From Rhodococcoides trifolii (GTDB taxonomy: Bacteria > Actinomycetota > Actinomycetes > Mycobacteriales > Mycobacteriaceae): DNA of 64,000 nucleotides. Location of the stretch: positions 558,001 through 622,000 of the forward strand of contig NZ_BMCU01000001.1 in assembly GCF_014635345.1 (NCBI RefSeq). The letters are read 5' to 3'. How positions within the stretch are numbered: position 1 is the first letter of the stretch; each line of letters begins with the position of its first letter. Positions 46,717-55,746 of this stretch are shown here, one piece after another. Under the pieces are notes generated by a model that was given only the letters and a program-made list of their open reading frames with translations, made no database searches and was not told the origin of the DNA. The translations under genes were made by a program, and so were the position numbers.

Positions 46717-48114
46717 TCACAGCGCTTCTGGCATCGGTGCAGGCTTCGGGCGCGACATGGCGATTCGCAGAGCGCAGTACGCGACGACGGCGAACATCAG
46801 CCACTCGCCGAACCTGTCCGCTGTACTGAAGGTGTCTCGGGTGTAGCCGAGTATCGACGTGCTGTCGTCGAACAGTTCTGCCAACGACGCACCCACCAAC
46901 TCCGTGTTGCTCGGCAGCATCGCCGCCGTTGCGAACACCCCCGCCATTCCCGGTATCGCGACGGCGAGGGCTCGCACCGAGTCGTCACCGTTGCCGGCGT
47001 CCGCAGGGATGGTCAACGAGCCGATGAGCAGCGTCGCGCCGAACCCGGTGAGGACCACTGCGGCGACGGACTCGACCTCGGATCGAACGAGAGCGGAGAC
47101 GAGTGGGGACGCGGCGAGCAGACCCAGACCCAGCCACGGCATCGTTCGCCGGCGTACCCGCCACGCGAGAGCCGCGGCCAGCACCAGAGCCCCGATGCCG
47201 CCGAAGAACGGGATGAACTGCGGAAGCTGTTGCGCAGCACGCAAAGACGACCACACCGACACGGACGACGCGGTCACGGCGACGGCAGCGAGGGGCAACC
47301 GGGCGTCGTGATGATCCCACCGCTTACTCACCACGTCGACCGTCACCACGAAGGCCGCGACACACACGGCTGCGACCACCCACAGCCCGTAGCCACCGTC
47401 CGGAATGCGGCGGACGATCACGGCTGCAACGACGCGGCCCACCACGGCGACGATCGCTGCGTACATCACCATGCGGAGGGCGACCGATCGGTCCGGGCCG
47501 GGAGGGGCGTCCTGCGATTGCGGCGGCTCCACGGTGCACGCGACTGCGGTCACGACCACGGCGACCAGCAGCCACCACGCCGCTTCACCGAAGACGCTGG
47601 AGCTGTAGGGGAACGACGGAGCGTACTGGTTGGACAACCCGTCGACGACGCCCTGCGTCGCGGACAGCAGGTAACCTCCGCTCACGCCGCCGGCGAGAGC
47701 AACCCATCCCGGTCTGGACCGCCGTACCGCGTAGGCCGCAGTGCCGACGAGAACGCCTGCAGCACAGCACTTCAGGATGTGCAGGAACGTGAGGACGTCG
47801 ACGCTCGCAGCGTCCGGGACGGTGACCTTGACGAAGGTGACGAGGATCGCGGTGATCGTGATGACGACCCAGAGCGGACGCGGGCTGGTCGAAGAGAACC
47901 AGGACCAGAGCGCGTAGCTGAGGACGACGACGAATGCTCCGACACTCGTGGCGGTTGCCTGCGCCGTCAACCATCCGGCGGTGTCGTCGAGGGAGGCGTT
48001 GAACACCCAGCCGTCGCTGCGCGGACTGGCGAAGACGAAACCGCCCAGTACGCCCGTGAGGACAGCCGTGACGACGAGCAGTGCCGGGCGGACGTGCTGG
48101 AAACGTGACATCAC
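46717..48114 (-). CDS. Multi-pass membrane protein of unknown function
   Basis: A 465-residue protein with about 11-12 hydrophobic segments, alternating with short arginine-rich cytosolic loops (AVRRSRPGW, AWRVRRRTMPW). I recognise no family motif. Extracellular loops carry few charges, and there are no conserved catalytic-looking clusters. The start is GTG 48114 or ATG 48111; TAGATT lies 5-8 nt upstream, so the mRNA may be leaderless. It is divergent from the PEP-mutase-family gene and has no other partner. It might be a transporter or a cell-envelope enzyme. Confidence 0.7.
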   Translation of the reverse strand: MMSRFQHVRPALLVVTAVLTGVLGGFVFASPRSDGWVFNASLDDTAGWLTAQATATSVGAFVVVLSYALWSWFSSTSPRPLWVVITITAILVTFVKVTVPDAASVDVLTFLHILKCCAAGVLVGTAAYAVRRSRPGWVALAGGVSGGYLLSATQGVVDGLSNQYAPSFPYSSSVFGEAAWWLLVAVVVTAVACTVEPPQSQDAPPGPDRSVALRMVMYAAIVAVVGRVVAAVIVRRIPDGGYGLWVVAAVCVAAFVVTVDVVSKRWDHHDARLPLAAVAVTASSVSVWSSLRAAQQLPQFIPFFGGIGALVLAAALAWRVRRRTMPWLGLGLLAASPLVSALVRSEVESVAAVVLTGFGATLLIGSLTIPADAGNGDDSVRALAVAIPGMAGVFATAAMLPSNTELVGASLAELFDDSTSILGYTRDTFSTADRFGEWLMFAVVAYCALRIAMSRPKPAPMPEAL

Positions 48115-48182
48115 AGTGGAATCTATCGGTCGATTCCGTGAATGGGGAATTGTTCTCCTACTGGGCGTGGTTGCATCGGGAC

Positions 48183-48935
48183 ATGACGACTCTCAGCTCG
48201 AAAGCAACGACGCTGCTCGAACTCCACCAGCCGGGCAACCCGGTCATCCTCCCCACCGTGTGGGACGCATGGTCCGCCAACCTGGCCGTGTCCGCCGGAT
48301 TCACGGCTCTGACCGTGGGCAGCCACCCGGTGTCGGACTCGATCGGCAAGCCCGACAACGAAGGCATCACCTTCGACGAGCTTCTCGCCCGCATCGTCCA
48401 GATCACCAGCGCGGTCGACGTCCCGATCTCCGTCGACATCGAGTCCGGATACGGCGAGGATCCGAAGCGGCTGATCGACGGTCTGATCGAGGCCGGTGCA
48501 GTCGGCCTCAACATCGAGGACACCGTTCACGGCGAGGGTGGACGTCTGCGCGAAGCTCAGGAACATGCCGACTTCGTCGGCGCATTGCGTGCGGCTTCGG
48601 ACGCCACCGACGTCCACGTGGTGATCAATGCCCGCACCGACCTCTTCGTGAAGCAGATCGGTGACGAGAACGACCGCGTCGACCGTGCCATCGACCGGCT
48701 GAAGCTGGCCGCCACGGCCGGAGCCGATGTGCTCTACCCCGTCGGTTTCCACAGCGACGCCGATCAGAAGCGTCTGACGTCGGAACTTCCCAAGCCGGTC
48801 AACGCCATCGGTCACGCGAAGAACAGCGAGAAGGCTTCGTTCGGACCGCTCGGTGTGGCACGCGTCAGCTTCGGCCCGACGTGGCAGATGGTGCTCGGCG
48901 AGTACGCGAACGACGTTCTGGGTCGCTGGAAGTAA
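48183..48935 (+). CDS. Isocitrate lyase/PEP mutase family protein
   Basis: A 250-residue TIM-barrel enzyme. PVILPTVWDAWSANLAVSAG, LTVGSHPVSDSIG, PISVDIESGYGEDP with the metal-binding acids, GAVGLNIEDTVHG and VVINARTDLF define the family. The isocitrate lyase KKCGH motif is absent, so it is not a true isocitrate lyase. Known relatives act as oxaloacetate decarboxylases, 2-methylisocitrate lyase-like enzymes or C-P bond enzymes. The phosphonomutase motif is also not evident. It stands alone; the substrate is undetermined. Confidence 0.82.
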   Translation: MTTLSSKATTLLELHQPGNPVILPTVWDAWSANLAVSAGFTALTVGSHPVSDSIGKPDNEGITFDELLARIVQITSAVDVPISVDIESGYGEDPKRLIDGLIEAGAVGLNIEDTVHGEGGRLREAQEHADFVGALRAASDATDVHVVINARTDLFVKQIGDENDRVDRAIDRLKLAATAGADVLYPVGFHSDADQKRLTSELPKPVNAIGHAKNSEKASFGPLGVARVSFGPTWQMVLGEYANDVLGRWK

Positions 48936-48942
48936 CTCACAC

Positions 48943-51192
48943 TCACCGGTTCTCCGCGTACATCCGCAACGCCTCCACCTGAACCGGGTCGAGGGACGGG
49001 CGTACAGCGAGCCTCGCAGCGTCGACGTCGGCGGCCGATACGGTCGCCGCGTCGACGCTGCGCCGCATTGCGGCCAGAGCGGCTTCGCGGAGCACCGCGG
49101 AACAGTCGGCCGCCGAATATCCGTCGAGTTCGTCCGCGAGGGCGTCCAGGTCGACCTCCGGCGCGAGCGGGATGGATTTCGACGAGGTAGCGAGAATTGC
49201 CCTGCGCGCCTGAGCATCCGGCGGCGGGACGAACACCAGCTTCTCCAGTCGGCCGGGCCGCAATAGCGCCGGGTCGATGAGCTCGGGGCGGTTGGTTGCG
49301 CCGAGCACCACCACGTTGCGCAGTGGTTCCACCCCGTCGAGTTCGGTCAGCAGCGCGGCGACCACCCGATCGGACACCCCCGAATCCGAGCTCTGTCCGC
49401 GACGCGGCGCCAGCGCGTCCACTTCGTCGAGGAAGATCAGTGACGGCGCCGAGTTGCGCGCGCGTTCGAACAGTTCGCGCACCGCTTTCTCGGACGCACC
49501 GACCCACTTGTCCATCAGCTCGGCACCTTTGACGGCATGCACGCTGAGTTGACCCGAGCTGGCGAGGGCGCGGACGACGAACGTCTTGCCGCAACCCGGA
49601 GGTCCGTAGAGCAGTACGCCGCGCGGGGGGTCGACACCGAGTCGTGCGAACGAGTCCGGGTGTCGCAGTGGCCACAGCACCGCTTCGGTGAGAGCCTGCT
49701 TGGTCTCGACCATGTCGCCGACGTCGTCGAGAGTCAGACTGCCCACCGCGAGTTCCTCTGTGCCCGAACGGGACAGCGGTCGAACGACGTCCAGCGCTCC
49801 GACCAGATCGTCCTGGGTGAGTTCGGGTTCGGCCTTGTCCCTGCTCGCCCGCGACGCTGCCCGCAATGCCGCCTCCCGGCACAGCGCTGCGAGGTCGGCA
49901 ACCACGAAACCCGGTGTTCGCGAAGCGATGTCGGCCAACACGAGGTCGGACTTCGGAACCTTCCGGAGCAGCACGTCGAGCAGGGCGGCCCGGATAGTGC
50001 CGTCGGGCAACGGAAGTGACAGCTCACGGTCGCAGATATCCGGCGAGCGCAGCCGCGCGTCGGTCGAATCCGGGTGCGCCGTCGTACAGATCAGCGCCGT
50101 TCCGGCAACGTTCACGATCTCACGCAAATGCTCGAGTATCAGCGCCGCAACGGGTTCCGGTGTCGATGGCAGCAGGGCGTCGACGTCGGTGATCAGTAGG
50201 ACACCACCGCTGCGGACACGGTCGACGGCGGCGGCCACCGCGGACTGTCGACCTTCGGCGGCGAGCGACCCCACCGTCGGACCGTCGAGTTCGATCACCA
50301 CCCGTTCGGCACTCACGGCGCGTGCCATCGTGGCCTTGCCCACTCCGCCGGGTCCGGTGATCAGGACGCCCAGTCTCGGTGTGGCACCCAGGGTTCGCAA
50401 CAATTCCGGCTGGTCGAGGGCGAGGTCGAGCCACTCGTGCAGCTTGGACGCCTGCGCCCGCGAGCCGATGAGGTCGTCGACTGGGATACGCGGCGCCGCG
50501 GACACCGTCGGTGCAGCCGACCCGGCTTCAGCAGGACGGTCGGCTATGTCCATCGCAGCAAAGCCTTGGTCCATCGCAGCGAAGCCTTGAAGGCCCACGA
50601 CCGAGCCGACCCATCCGACCCCCGAATTGGGTTGCACACTCACCGGGCCGCCCGATGGCGTCACCGCGGTGACGGTGAGCAACTCGGTGGTCCAGGTGAC
50701 TCCGAAGGCGCGCGACAGGCTTTGGCTCGTGGCGCTGGTACTGGTCCCCGGTCCGAGGTCGCGAGGCAGAAGCGATACCGTGTCGCCGACCGTCAACACT
50801 TTGCCCAACAGCGCTTCTCGCAGAGTCGAGGGGGTGATCGACGAGCTGGCCAATGTCGATCCGGACACCGTCACGGTCTTGGCCCCGTAGACGGTCACCG
50901 GCGACACCACCACCGACGCGTTCTCTTTCAGCCCCACGTTGGAGAGGGTCACGTCGTCGAGCAACGCTGTACCGGTGGGTGTTCCGTCGGGAGCGAGCGC
51001 GACGACGGCGGCGGTGCGGCGTGCGCCGACGAGCGCGACAGCGTCCCATTCGCGGAGGCCGAGGGCAGCGAGCACCTCGGCGTGGATCCGCACGACACCT
51101 CGGCGGGCGTCGGCGGCGGATGTGGTGAGGCGAATGGTCAGCGCCAGTTGTGCTCGCAGGTCGGACCCCGGTCGGTCGTGATTGGTTGTCAC
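48943..51192 (-). CDS. Two-ring AAA ATPase, Cdc48/VCP-like (Rv0435c-like)
   Basis: A 749-residue ATPase. Residues about 13-195 form a Cdc48-N-like double-psi barrel region. The first AAA domain has Walker A GPGGVGKAT (279-287), with Ala after the lysine, and Walker B ITDVDAL, which lacks the catalytic glutamate, so D1 is degenerate. The second has GPPGCGKT (530-537), Walker B IFLDEVDAL, GATNRPELIDPALLRPGRLE with the arginine finger region, and looks active. Such proteins unfold or extract substrate proteins. The linker carries two QGFAAMD repeats (202-215). GTG 51192 is chosen because it opens just before the N domain. It is divergent from the amidotransferase gene by 32 nt. Confidence 0.88.
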   Translation of the reverse strand: MTTNHDRPGSDLRAQLALTIRLTTSAADARRGVVRIHAEVLAALGLREWDAVALVGARRTAAVVALAPDGTPTGTALLDDVTLSNVGLKENASVVVSPVTVYGAKTVTVSGSTLASSSITPSTLREALLGKVLTVGDTVSLLPRDLGPGTSTSATSQSLSRAFGVTWTTELLTVTAVTPSGGPVSVQPNSGVGWVGSVVGLQGFAAMDQGFAAMDIADRPAEAGSAAPTVSAAPRIPVDDLIGSRAQASKLHEWLDLALDQPELLRTLGATPRLGVLITGPGGVGKATMARAVSAERVVIELDGPTVGSLAAEGRQSAVAAAVDRVRSGGVLLITDVDALLPSTPEPVAALILEHLREIVNVAGTALICTTAHPDSTDARLRSPDICDRELSLPLPDGTIRAALLDVLLRKVPKSDLVLADIASRTPGFVVADLAALCREAALRAASRASRDKAEPELTQDDLVGALDVVRPLSRSGTEELAVGSLTLDDVGDMVETKQALTEAVLWPLRHPDSFARLGVDPPRGVLLYGPPGCGKTFVVRALASSGQLSVHAVKGAELMDKWVGASEKAVRELFERARNSAPSLIFLDEVDALAPRRGQSSDSGVSDRVVAALLTELDGVEPLRNVVVLGATNRPELIDPALLRPGRLEKLVFVPPPDAQARRAILATSSKSIPLAPEVDLDALADELDGYSAADCSAVLREAALAAMRRSVDAATVSAADVDAARLAVRPSLDPVQVEALRMYAENR
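50548..50589. repeat. 21-bp tandem duplication inside the AAA ATPase gene
   Basis: Two adjacent 21-bp units (50548-50568 and 50569-50589) differ at one base, and each encodes QGFAAMD on the minus strand. They lie in the linker between the N domain and the first AAA domain, where length change would be tolerated. The near identity points to recent slippage. Confidence 0.85.
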
Positions 51193-51224
51193 CCACCCCA
51201 GACTAGCCGCGATAAAGTGCGGAC

Positions 51225-51911
51225 ATGCCCCACGCACTCGTCGTCTTCCACGAACGCGACCACGGTCTCGGAGTCCGGAACATCGGCTCGATCGCCCCTG
51301 CCCTGCGCGAGCGTGGATACGAGGTCGAGGCGGTGACCTTCGAATCCGACGGGTCCACGCCCTCGCTGGACGGCGTGGACGTCGTGGTGCTCATGGGGTC
51401 ACCGGACGCGGCGTACGACGACACGCTGCCGTGGCTCGCCGCCGAGATCGAGTTCGTCGAACAGGCTGTTGCGCATGAGATTCCGACCCTCGGCGTGTGT
51501 TTCGGTGGTCAGCTGCTCGCGCGTGCGCTCGGCGGAAGTGTGCGCCGAGCGGACCAGGAGGAGATCGGGTTCGTCACCGTAGAGTCCGACGACCCCGCGC
51601 TCATCGCACCCGGCCCGTGGATGCAGTTTCACTACGACACGTTCACCATCCCTCCCGGTGCGACGTCCATCGCCCGGACGGCAGCGGCAGAGCAGGCCTT
51701 CGTCCACGGGCGGCACCTCGGCATCCAGTTCCATCCGGAGATCGACGCGGACGTGTTCGAATCGTGGGCGCAGGGATGGGAACGACGCGGAGAGCGGGAG
51801 CAGGTCGAGGCGGAGGTCGACGTGCCGGCCCTCACCGCCGACGTCGCTGCACGGGAAGCGCAGTCACGGATCGCATGTGGGCAGCTGGTGGATGCGTTCC
51901 TGAAGCTCTAG
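51225..51911 (+). CDS. Type 1 glutamine amidotransferase family protein
   Basis: A 228-residue class I amidotransferase. The nucleophile Cys92 lies in LGVCFGGQ, and His170 with Glu172 in IQFHPEI complete the triad. The oxyanion strand VVVLMGSP is typical of the GuaA-like standalone group. No synthase partner is fused, so it may hydrolyse a gamma-glutamyl bond or serve an unidentified synthetase. The C-terminal 45 residues are a charged helix. Its TAG stop shares a CTAG tetramer with the stop of pssA. Confidence 0.87.
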   Translation: MPHALVVFHERDHGLGVRNIGSIAPALRERGYEVEAVTFESDGSTPSLDGVDVVVLMGSPDAAYDDTLPWLAAEIEFVEQAVAHEIPTLGVCFGGQLLARALGGSVRRADQEEIGFVTVESDDPALIAPGPWMQFHYDTFTIPPGATSIARTAAAEQAFVHGRHLGIQFHPEIDADVFESWAQGWERRGEREQVEAEVDVPALTADVAAREAQSRIACGQLVDAFLKL

Positions 51912-52786
51912 CGCGGGCGGCGGAGACCGAGACGCGCCGACGACGCTCGTCGTCCCGCGGGCTGACGCCGCCGGGTGGCGCGGCGGACCGCTCGGCGCTC
52001 GGCGGGCTTGGATTCCCATGCCTCCGGCCGCGCAGCGACCCAACGCTGGGACCGCACCGCGAACGGAATGTGGATCAGGTACACGACGATGAGGATCATC
52101 ACCAGGACGAACGGGTAGGTGATGAGCAGGGCGGCGCCGAGTGCCACGAGCACCAGGAGGCCGGCTGCGAGCCGAGGCGGCACGGACACCGTCTTGAGCG
52201 CGAGCGTCGGAATGCGGCTGACGATCAGGCCGGCAGTCAGAACCATCCACACGGCGACGACGTAGAACGAGTCCCACCACCCGTCGCCCCACTGTTGATC
52301 GGCCGCCAACGGGAAGAGCGCCACCAGTGCGCCCGCCGGAGCCGGTACGCCGGTGAAGTATTCACCGGCGAAGGGTGGCCGGCTGTCGTCGTCGAGCAGG
52401 GTGTTGAAACGTGCCAGCCGCAACACGATGCTGACCGCGTAGACGAGCGCGATGACCCACCCGCCGCTGCTGCCTTCGAGGAGGGTCACGTAGAGCACGA
52501 GGGCGGGCGCGACACCGAAGGAGATGGCGTCGGCGAGAGAATCCAGCTCGGCTCCCATCTTGCTCGTCGCGTCGAGCAGGCGGGCGATGCGACCGTCGAG
52601 CGAGTCGAGGACCGCGGCAGCGCCGACCATCGCCAACGACAGCCCGGGGTTCCCGTCGAGCGCGAACTTGACCGCCGACAGACCGGCGCAGAGGGCCATG
52701 ATGGTGACAGCGCTCGGGAGCAGCCGGACCGGTCGGCTGCGCTCTGGCCGATTTCGTTCGGATGCAGTGACGGCGGGTTTGCTCAC
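51908..52786 (-). CDS. pssA: CDP-diacylglycerol-serine O-phosphatidyltransferase
   Basis: A 292-residue CDP-alcohol phosphatidyltransferase making phosphatidylserine from CDP-diacylglycerol and serine. The signature D-G-x2-A-R-x8-G-x3-D-x3-D is perfect, from Asp64 to Asp86. About eight hydrophobic segments are seen, and the C-terminal 45 residues are very basic (RRAVRRATRRRQ). It overlaps psd by 4 nt, so the product passes directly to the decarboxylase. The gene order matches M. tuberculosis. Confidence 0.93.
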   Translation of the reverse strand: MSKPAVTASERNRPERSRPVRLLPSAVTIMALCAGLSAVKFALDGNPGLSLAMVGAAAVLDSLDGRIARLLDATSKMGAELDSLADAISFGVAPALVLYVTLLEGSSGGWVIALVYAVSIVLRLARFNTLLDDDSRPPFAGEYFTGVPAPAGALVALFPLAADQQWGDGWWDSFYVVAVWMVLTAGLIVSRIPTLALKTVSVPPRLAAGLLVLVALGAALLITYPFVLVMILIVVYLIHIPFAVRSQRWVAARPEAWESKPAERRAVRRATRRRQPAGRRASSARLGLRRPR

Positions 52787-53511
52787 ACCGAATGCTTTCT
52801 CGGAAGCTCGGCCAAGACCGTTTCGGCGCCCACCGCCCGTTGACCGACGGTCACGAGAAGTGTTGTGCTCGGCGGGAAGTAGGTGTCGACGCGTGATCCG
52901 AAGCGAATCAAGCCGTAGGTGTCTCCGATGGGCAGAGTGTCGCCGGCCTTCGCGTGGCAGACGATGCGGCGGGCGATCAGGCCGGCGATCTGCACGACCG
53001 CGATGTCGTGGCCGTCCGGGGTGCGAAGGTGCATGCTGTTGCGCTCGTTGACCTCGCTGGCGTCGGCCAGGTCGGCGGACAGGAACTGCCCGGACCGGTG
53101 TACGACGGACTGCACGGCGGCGGTGACGGGGCTGCGCTGAACGTGCACGTCGAGGATGGACAGGAAGATACTCACCCGCGGCACGGGCTCGGCGCCCAGG
53201 TCGAGCTCCGCGGGCGGGACGGCGGTGTCGACGAGTGCCACGGTGCCGTCCGCGGGAGCGACGACCACTCCGGCGCGGTTCGGTGGGACCCGCGGTGGGT
53301 GGCGGAAGAAGGTGCCGATCGCGGCGGCCGTCACCAGTCCGGTGCGGCGAACGAGCGGGTGCTTACGACCGAGCGCGGCCAGCACCAGCGGCGGCGCGAC
53401 GAAGCGGATTCCCTCGGGATGCAGCGGTGGAACCGAGCTTCGGACGAGGTCCACGACGTGACCGATGCCGGTGCTCGGAGGCGTGCCATTCGGTTCGGGT
53501 CGGCGCGCCAC
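52783..53511 (-). CDS. psd: Phosphatidylserine decarboxylase
   Basis: A 242-residue proenzyme converting phosphatidylserine to phosphatidylethanolamine. The self-cleavage site is Gly-Ser in IRFGSRVDTY; cleavage creates the pyruvoyl group on the small alpha chain. FLSILDVHVQRSPV, NERNSMHLRTPDG and IAGLIARRIVCHAKAGD are conserved blocks of the short Psd class. The GTG start has AGGAG 4 nt upstream. It heads the psd-pssA operon. Confidence 0.93.
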   Translation of the reverse strand: MARRPEPNGTPPSTGIGHVVDLVRSSVPPLHPEGIRFVAPPLVLAALGRKHPLVRRTGLVTAAAIGTFFRHPPRVPPNRAGVVVAPADGTVALVDTAVPPAELDLGAEPVPRVSIFLSILDVHVQRSPVTAAVQSVVHRSGQFLSADLADASEVNERNSMHLRTPDGHDIAVVQIAGLIARRIVCHAKAGDTLPIGDTYGLIRFGSRVDTYFPPSTTLLVTVGQRAVGAETVLAELPRKHSV

Positions 53512-53552
53512 GATCTCCTCTTACTCTCGACTGCGTGCCCCGGACACAGAAA

Positions 53553-53587
53553 ACGGGGCCTCCGTCACTTTACGTGAGAGGCCCCGT
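53553..53587. terminator. Strong hairpin between psd and the GlsB/YeaQ-like gene
   Basis: ACGGGGCCTC (53553-53562) pairs perfectly with GAGGCCCCGT (53578-53587), and an inner TCAC/GTGA pairing shortens the loop. On the minus strand it follows the GlsB/YeaQ-like stop at 53608 and is followed by a TTTTCTG stretch, so it is a good terminator for that gene. It lies 42 nt upstream of the psd start. Confidence 0.75.
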
Positions 53588-53607
53588 GTTCCGGATGGTG
53601 AGTGGGA

Positions 53608-53877
53608 TCAGACCCGACTGCGACCCGTCACTGCCTTGACGATGAACAGCAGGATGATCGCACCGACGAGGCAGGTGATGAAGCTGAAGATCAGCCCGCC
53701 GCCCTGGACGTCGACACCGAGCACGCGCAGGAGGAATCCGCCGAGTAGTCCGCCCACGATTCCCACCACGATGTTCAAGATGATGCCCTGCTGAGCATCG
53801 GTCTTCATGATCTTGCTGCCGATCCAGCCAGCCAATCCGCCGATGATGATCCAGCCGATGATTCCTAGACCCAACAT
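53608..53877 (-). CDS. GlsB/YeaQ/YmgE family small membrane protein
   Basis: An 89-residue protein with three hydrophobic, glycine-rich segments: IIGWIIIGGLAGWIGSKIM, GIILNIVVGIVGGLLGGFLL and FITCLVGAIILLFIV. This is the transglycosylase-associated/GlsB pattern, common among stress-induced membrane proteins. Molecular function is unknown. GCAGGG lies just upstream of the ATG. The Asp23/Gls24 genes located 2-6 kb away are a family often found with GlsB. Confidence 0.9.
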   Translation of the reverse strand: MLGLGIIGWIIIGGLAGWIGSKIMKTDAQQGIILNIVVGIVGGLLGGFLLRVLGVDVQGGGLIFSFITCLVGAIILLFIVKAVTGRSRV

Positions 53878-53980
53878 GTGAACCCTGCTTCCGACTCGTT
53901 GCAGGCTCGTGTTTCGAGCCGCGCAGTGAGTTTTACCCCGGCGTTTGCCGTTTCAACCGAAAAACGGTCACAAATAGATG

Positions 53981-55219
53981 TCACTTCGGAGTCACAACAA
54001 GAACTTCGTCTTCGTTGTCTCCGTTGTCGGTCGTCACAAGCAGAGAACCGTCGGGCTGCGCCGACACGGTTCGGATTCGACCGTGAGTTCCGCTGAGCGC
54101 GTCTATCTTCGCCTCGTTCGTCACCGTCTTCCCGTCGTCGGAGATCTGCAGAAGCAGCACCTCCATGTCCTTCTGGACGCCGACGGCGAGAGCTCCGTTC
54201 CACGAACCCCAGGCCGCGCCGGTGAGGAAGGATCCACTTGCTGTGGCGACGGTGGCTGGACCGGAACTCCACGTTGCCGCGAGAGCTCCCGGGACGCGCT
54301 CGGGGTCGGTCATCGCGACGGATTCGTCGTACCCGTTGCCGTTGCGGTCCGGCCGGTATCCGTAGTTGGCGCCGGACTCTAGGAGGTTGACCTCGTCGTC
54401 ACGCGACGTTCCCTGCTCGACGGAGAAGACCTGGTCGCTTCCGGGCCGGGCCGCGAGTCCCTGAACGTTGCGGTGGCCGAGCGTGAAGATGGGGCTGGTC
54501 GGATCGGGGTTGTCGGCGGGCGGCTGTCCGGTCACCGCATCGACCCGAAGCACTTTGCCCCCCAACGAGTTCCGATCCTGTGGGACGGACGCCTGCGCGG
54601 AGTCTCCCGTTCCGATCAGGAGTGTTCCGTCGTCACGGGGAAGAATGCGACAGCCGCCGTGGCGGCCGGACGTCACCGGAAATCCGTCGACGACCGTGCG
54701 CACGGGCGTGAGCGAGGACCAGTCGGGTGCCGCCGTCCACGACTGGACGCGGATGTCCGTCGTGGACGAGTCTTCGAACCCCTGGCAGGTGTAGAGCGTG
54801 CGAGTCGACGCGAAGTCGGTGGCGAGGGCGATTCCCATCAGACCCGTTTCGCTGCCCGCGAAGAAGTCCGTCATGTCGGCGGCCACCGTCCGCTGCTGAC
54901 CGTCGGCCCCGATCGCGACGAACCTGCCCGACCGCTCGCCCGTGAGGATGGTGCCGTCGGGTGCCCGCACGACGTCCCACGGGTGATCGAGACCGGACGC
55001 AAGGACGGTCACGTCGACGTCCGGCGGTGGTCCGGCCGCAGGTTGGGTCGCTGGTGAGTCGGCAGCGGCGGACTCGGACGAGGTGGAAGGGGCGGCGGTG
55101 CTCGAGACCGGACCCGCATCGGCGCTGCTCCCCCCGGACGAGCACGCGGTCGTGAGGGCGAGGGCACCGGCGGTCACGGCAAGGAACAGGCGTCGGCCTG
55201 TCGGGTGTATGCGGGTCAT
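53981..55219 (-). CDS. PQQ-type sugar dehydrogenase-like lipoprotein
   Basis: A 412-residue exported beta-propeller. A signal peptide ends in a lipobox (ALTTAC) and an 80-residue Ser/Ala/Pro linker follows. The propeller of the soluble glucose/aldose dehydrogenase family (GSDH, PF07995) has GLDHPWDVVRAPDGTILTGE, SETGLMGIALATDF, GRHGGCRILPRDDGTLLIG, LGHRNVQGLAARPG and EVNLLESGANYGYR. Members oxidise sugars with PQQ, but many actinobacterial relatives are untested. It overlaps the SRPBCC gene by 4 nt. Confidence 0.85.
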   Translation of the reverse strand: MTRIHPTGRRLFLAVTAGALALTTACSSGGSSADAGPVSSTAAPSTSSESAAADSPATQPAAGPPPDVDVTVLASGLDHPWDVVRAPDGTILTGERSGRFVAIGADGQQRTVAADMTDFFAGSETGLMGIALATDFASTRTLYTCQGFEDSSTTDIRVQSWTAAPDWSSLTPVRTVVDGFPVTSGRHGGCRILPRDDGTLLIGTGDSAQASVPQDRNSLGGKVLRVDAVTGQPPADNPDPTSPIFTLGHRNVQGLAARPGSDQVFSVEQGTSRDDEVNLLESGANYGYRPDRNGNGYDESVAMTDPERVPGALAATWSSGPATVATASGSFLTGAAWGSWNGALAVGVQKDMEVLLLQISDDGKTVTNEAKIDALSGTHGRIRTVSAQPDGSLLVTTDNGDNEDEVLVVTPK

Positions 55220-55686
55220 GCCTCCACGGTACGAGTCCGTTCTGCCGCATTCTTGATCTTGCGGAGCGTCGCGTTCATTCCGGCGACGAGTTCGTCGTCG
55301 AACTCGTCGATGCCGCCGAGCACGCGGGCGACGAGGAAGTTCGAGAGTCCGCTCGTTCCGCCGGGGGCTTCGCGGCGCTCGGTCACCCGCGTTCCGGTCG
55401 GAATCTCTTCGAGCGTGTACGACCAGACGGTGTGGTTCTCGACCACTCGAAACGCCAGCGCCGTGTTCTCCTCGAACCGCAGGATCTTGCTCGACGTGGG
55501 CCAGAACAGTGGCCCACGCTGGTTGAGGTTGATCGTGCGGGCGCCGACCTTCACGTCACCGCCGAGCACCTTCATCACCCGGCACTGCGGGCTCCACTCG
55601 CTCATGCGCTTCAGATCGGACACGACGGTCCACACCGCGGCGGGGGAGGCGTCGACGTCGATGGTTGCCGAGAGGGACTTGGACAA
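55216..55686 (-). CDS. SRPBCC (START-like) family protein
   Basis: A 156-residue helix-grip protein. SLSATIDVDASPAAVWTVVSDL, MSEWSPQCRVMKVLGGDVKV and the last long helix give the SRPBCC/polyketide-cyclase-2 pattern. These bind hydrophobic ligands in a cavity. The start is TTG at 55686, supported by GGAGG 6 nt upstream. The coupled lipoprotein gene suggests joint expression, but no shared pathway is evident. Confidence 0.85.
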   Translation of the reverse strand: MSKSLSATIDVDASPAAVWTVVSDLKRMSEWSPQCRVMKVLGGDVKVGARTINLNQRGPLFWPTSSKILRFEENTALAFRVVENHTVWSYTLEEIPTGTRVTERREAPGGTSGLSNFLVARVLGGIDEFDDELVAGMNATLRKIKNAAERTRTVEA

Positions 55687-55746
55687 GAGTGACCTCCGAA
55701 AGGTAAGTGTGAACGGAGGGTACAGGTGCTTTTCGTCGGGAAGGTG

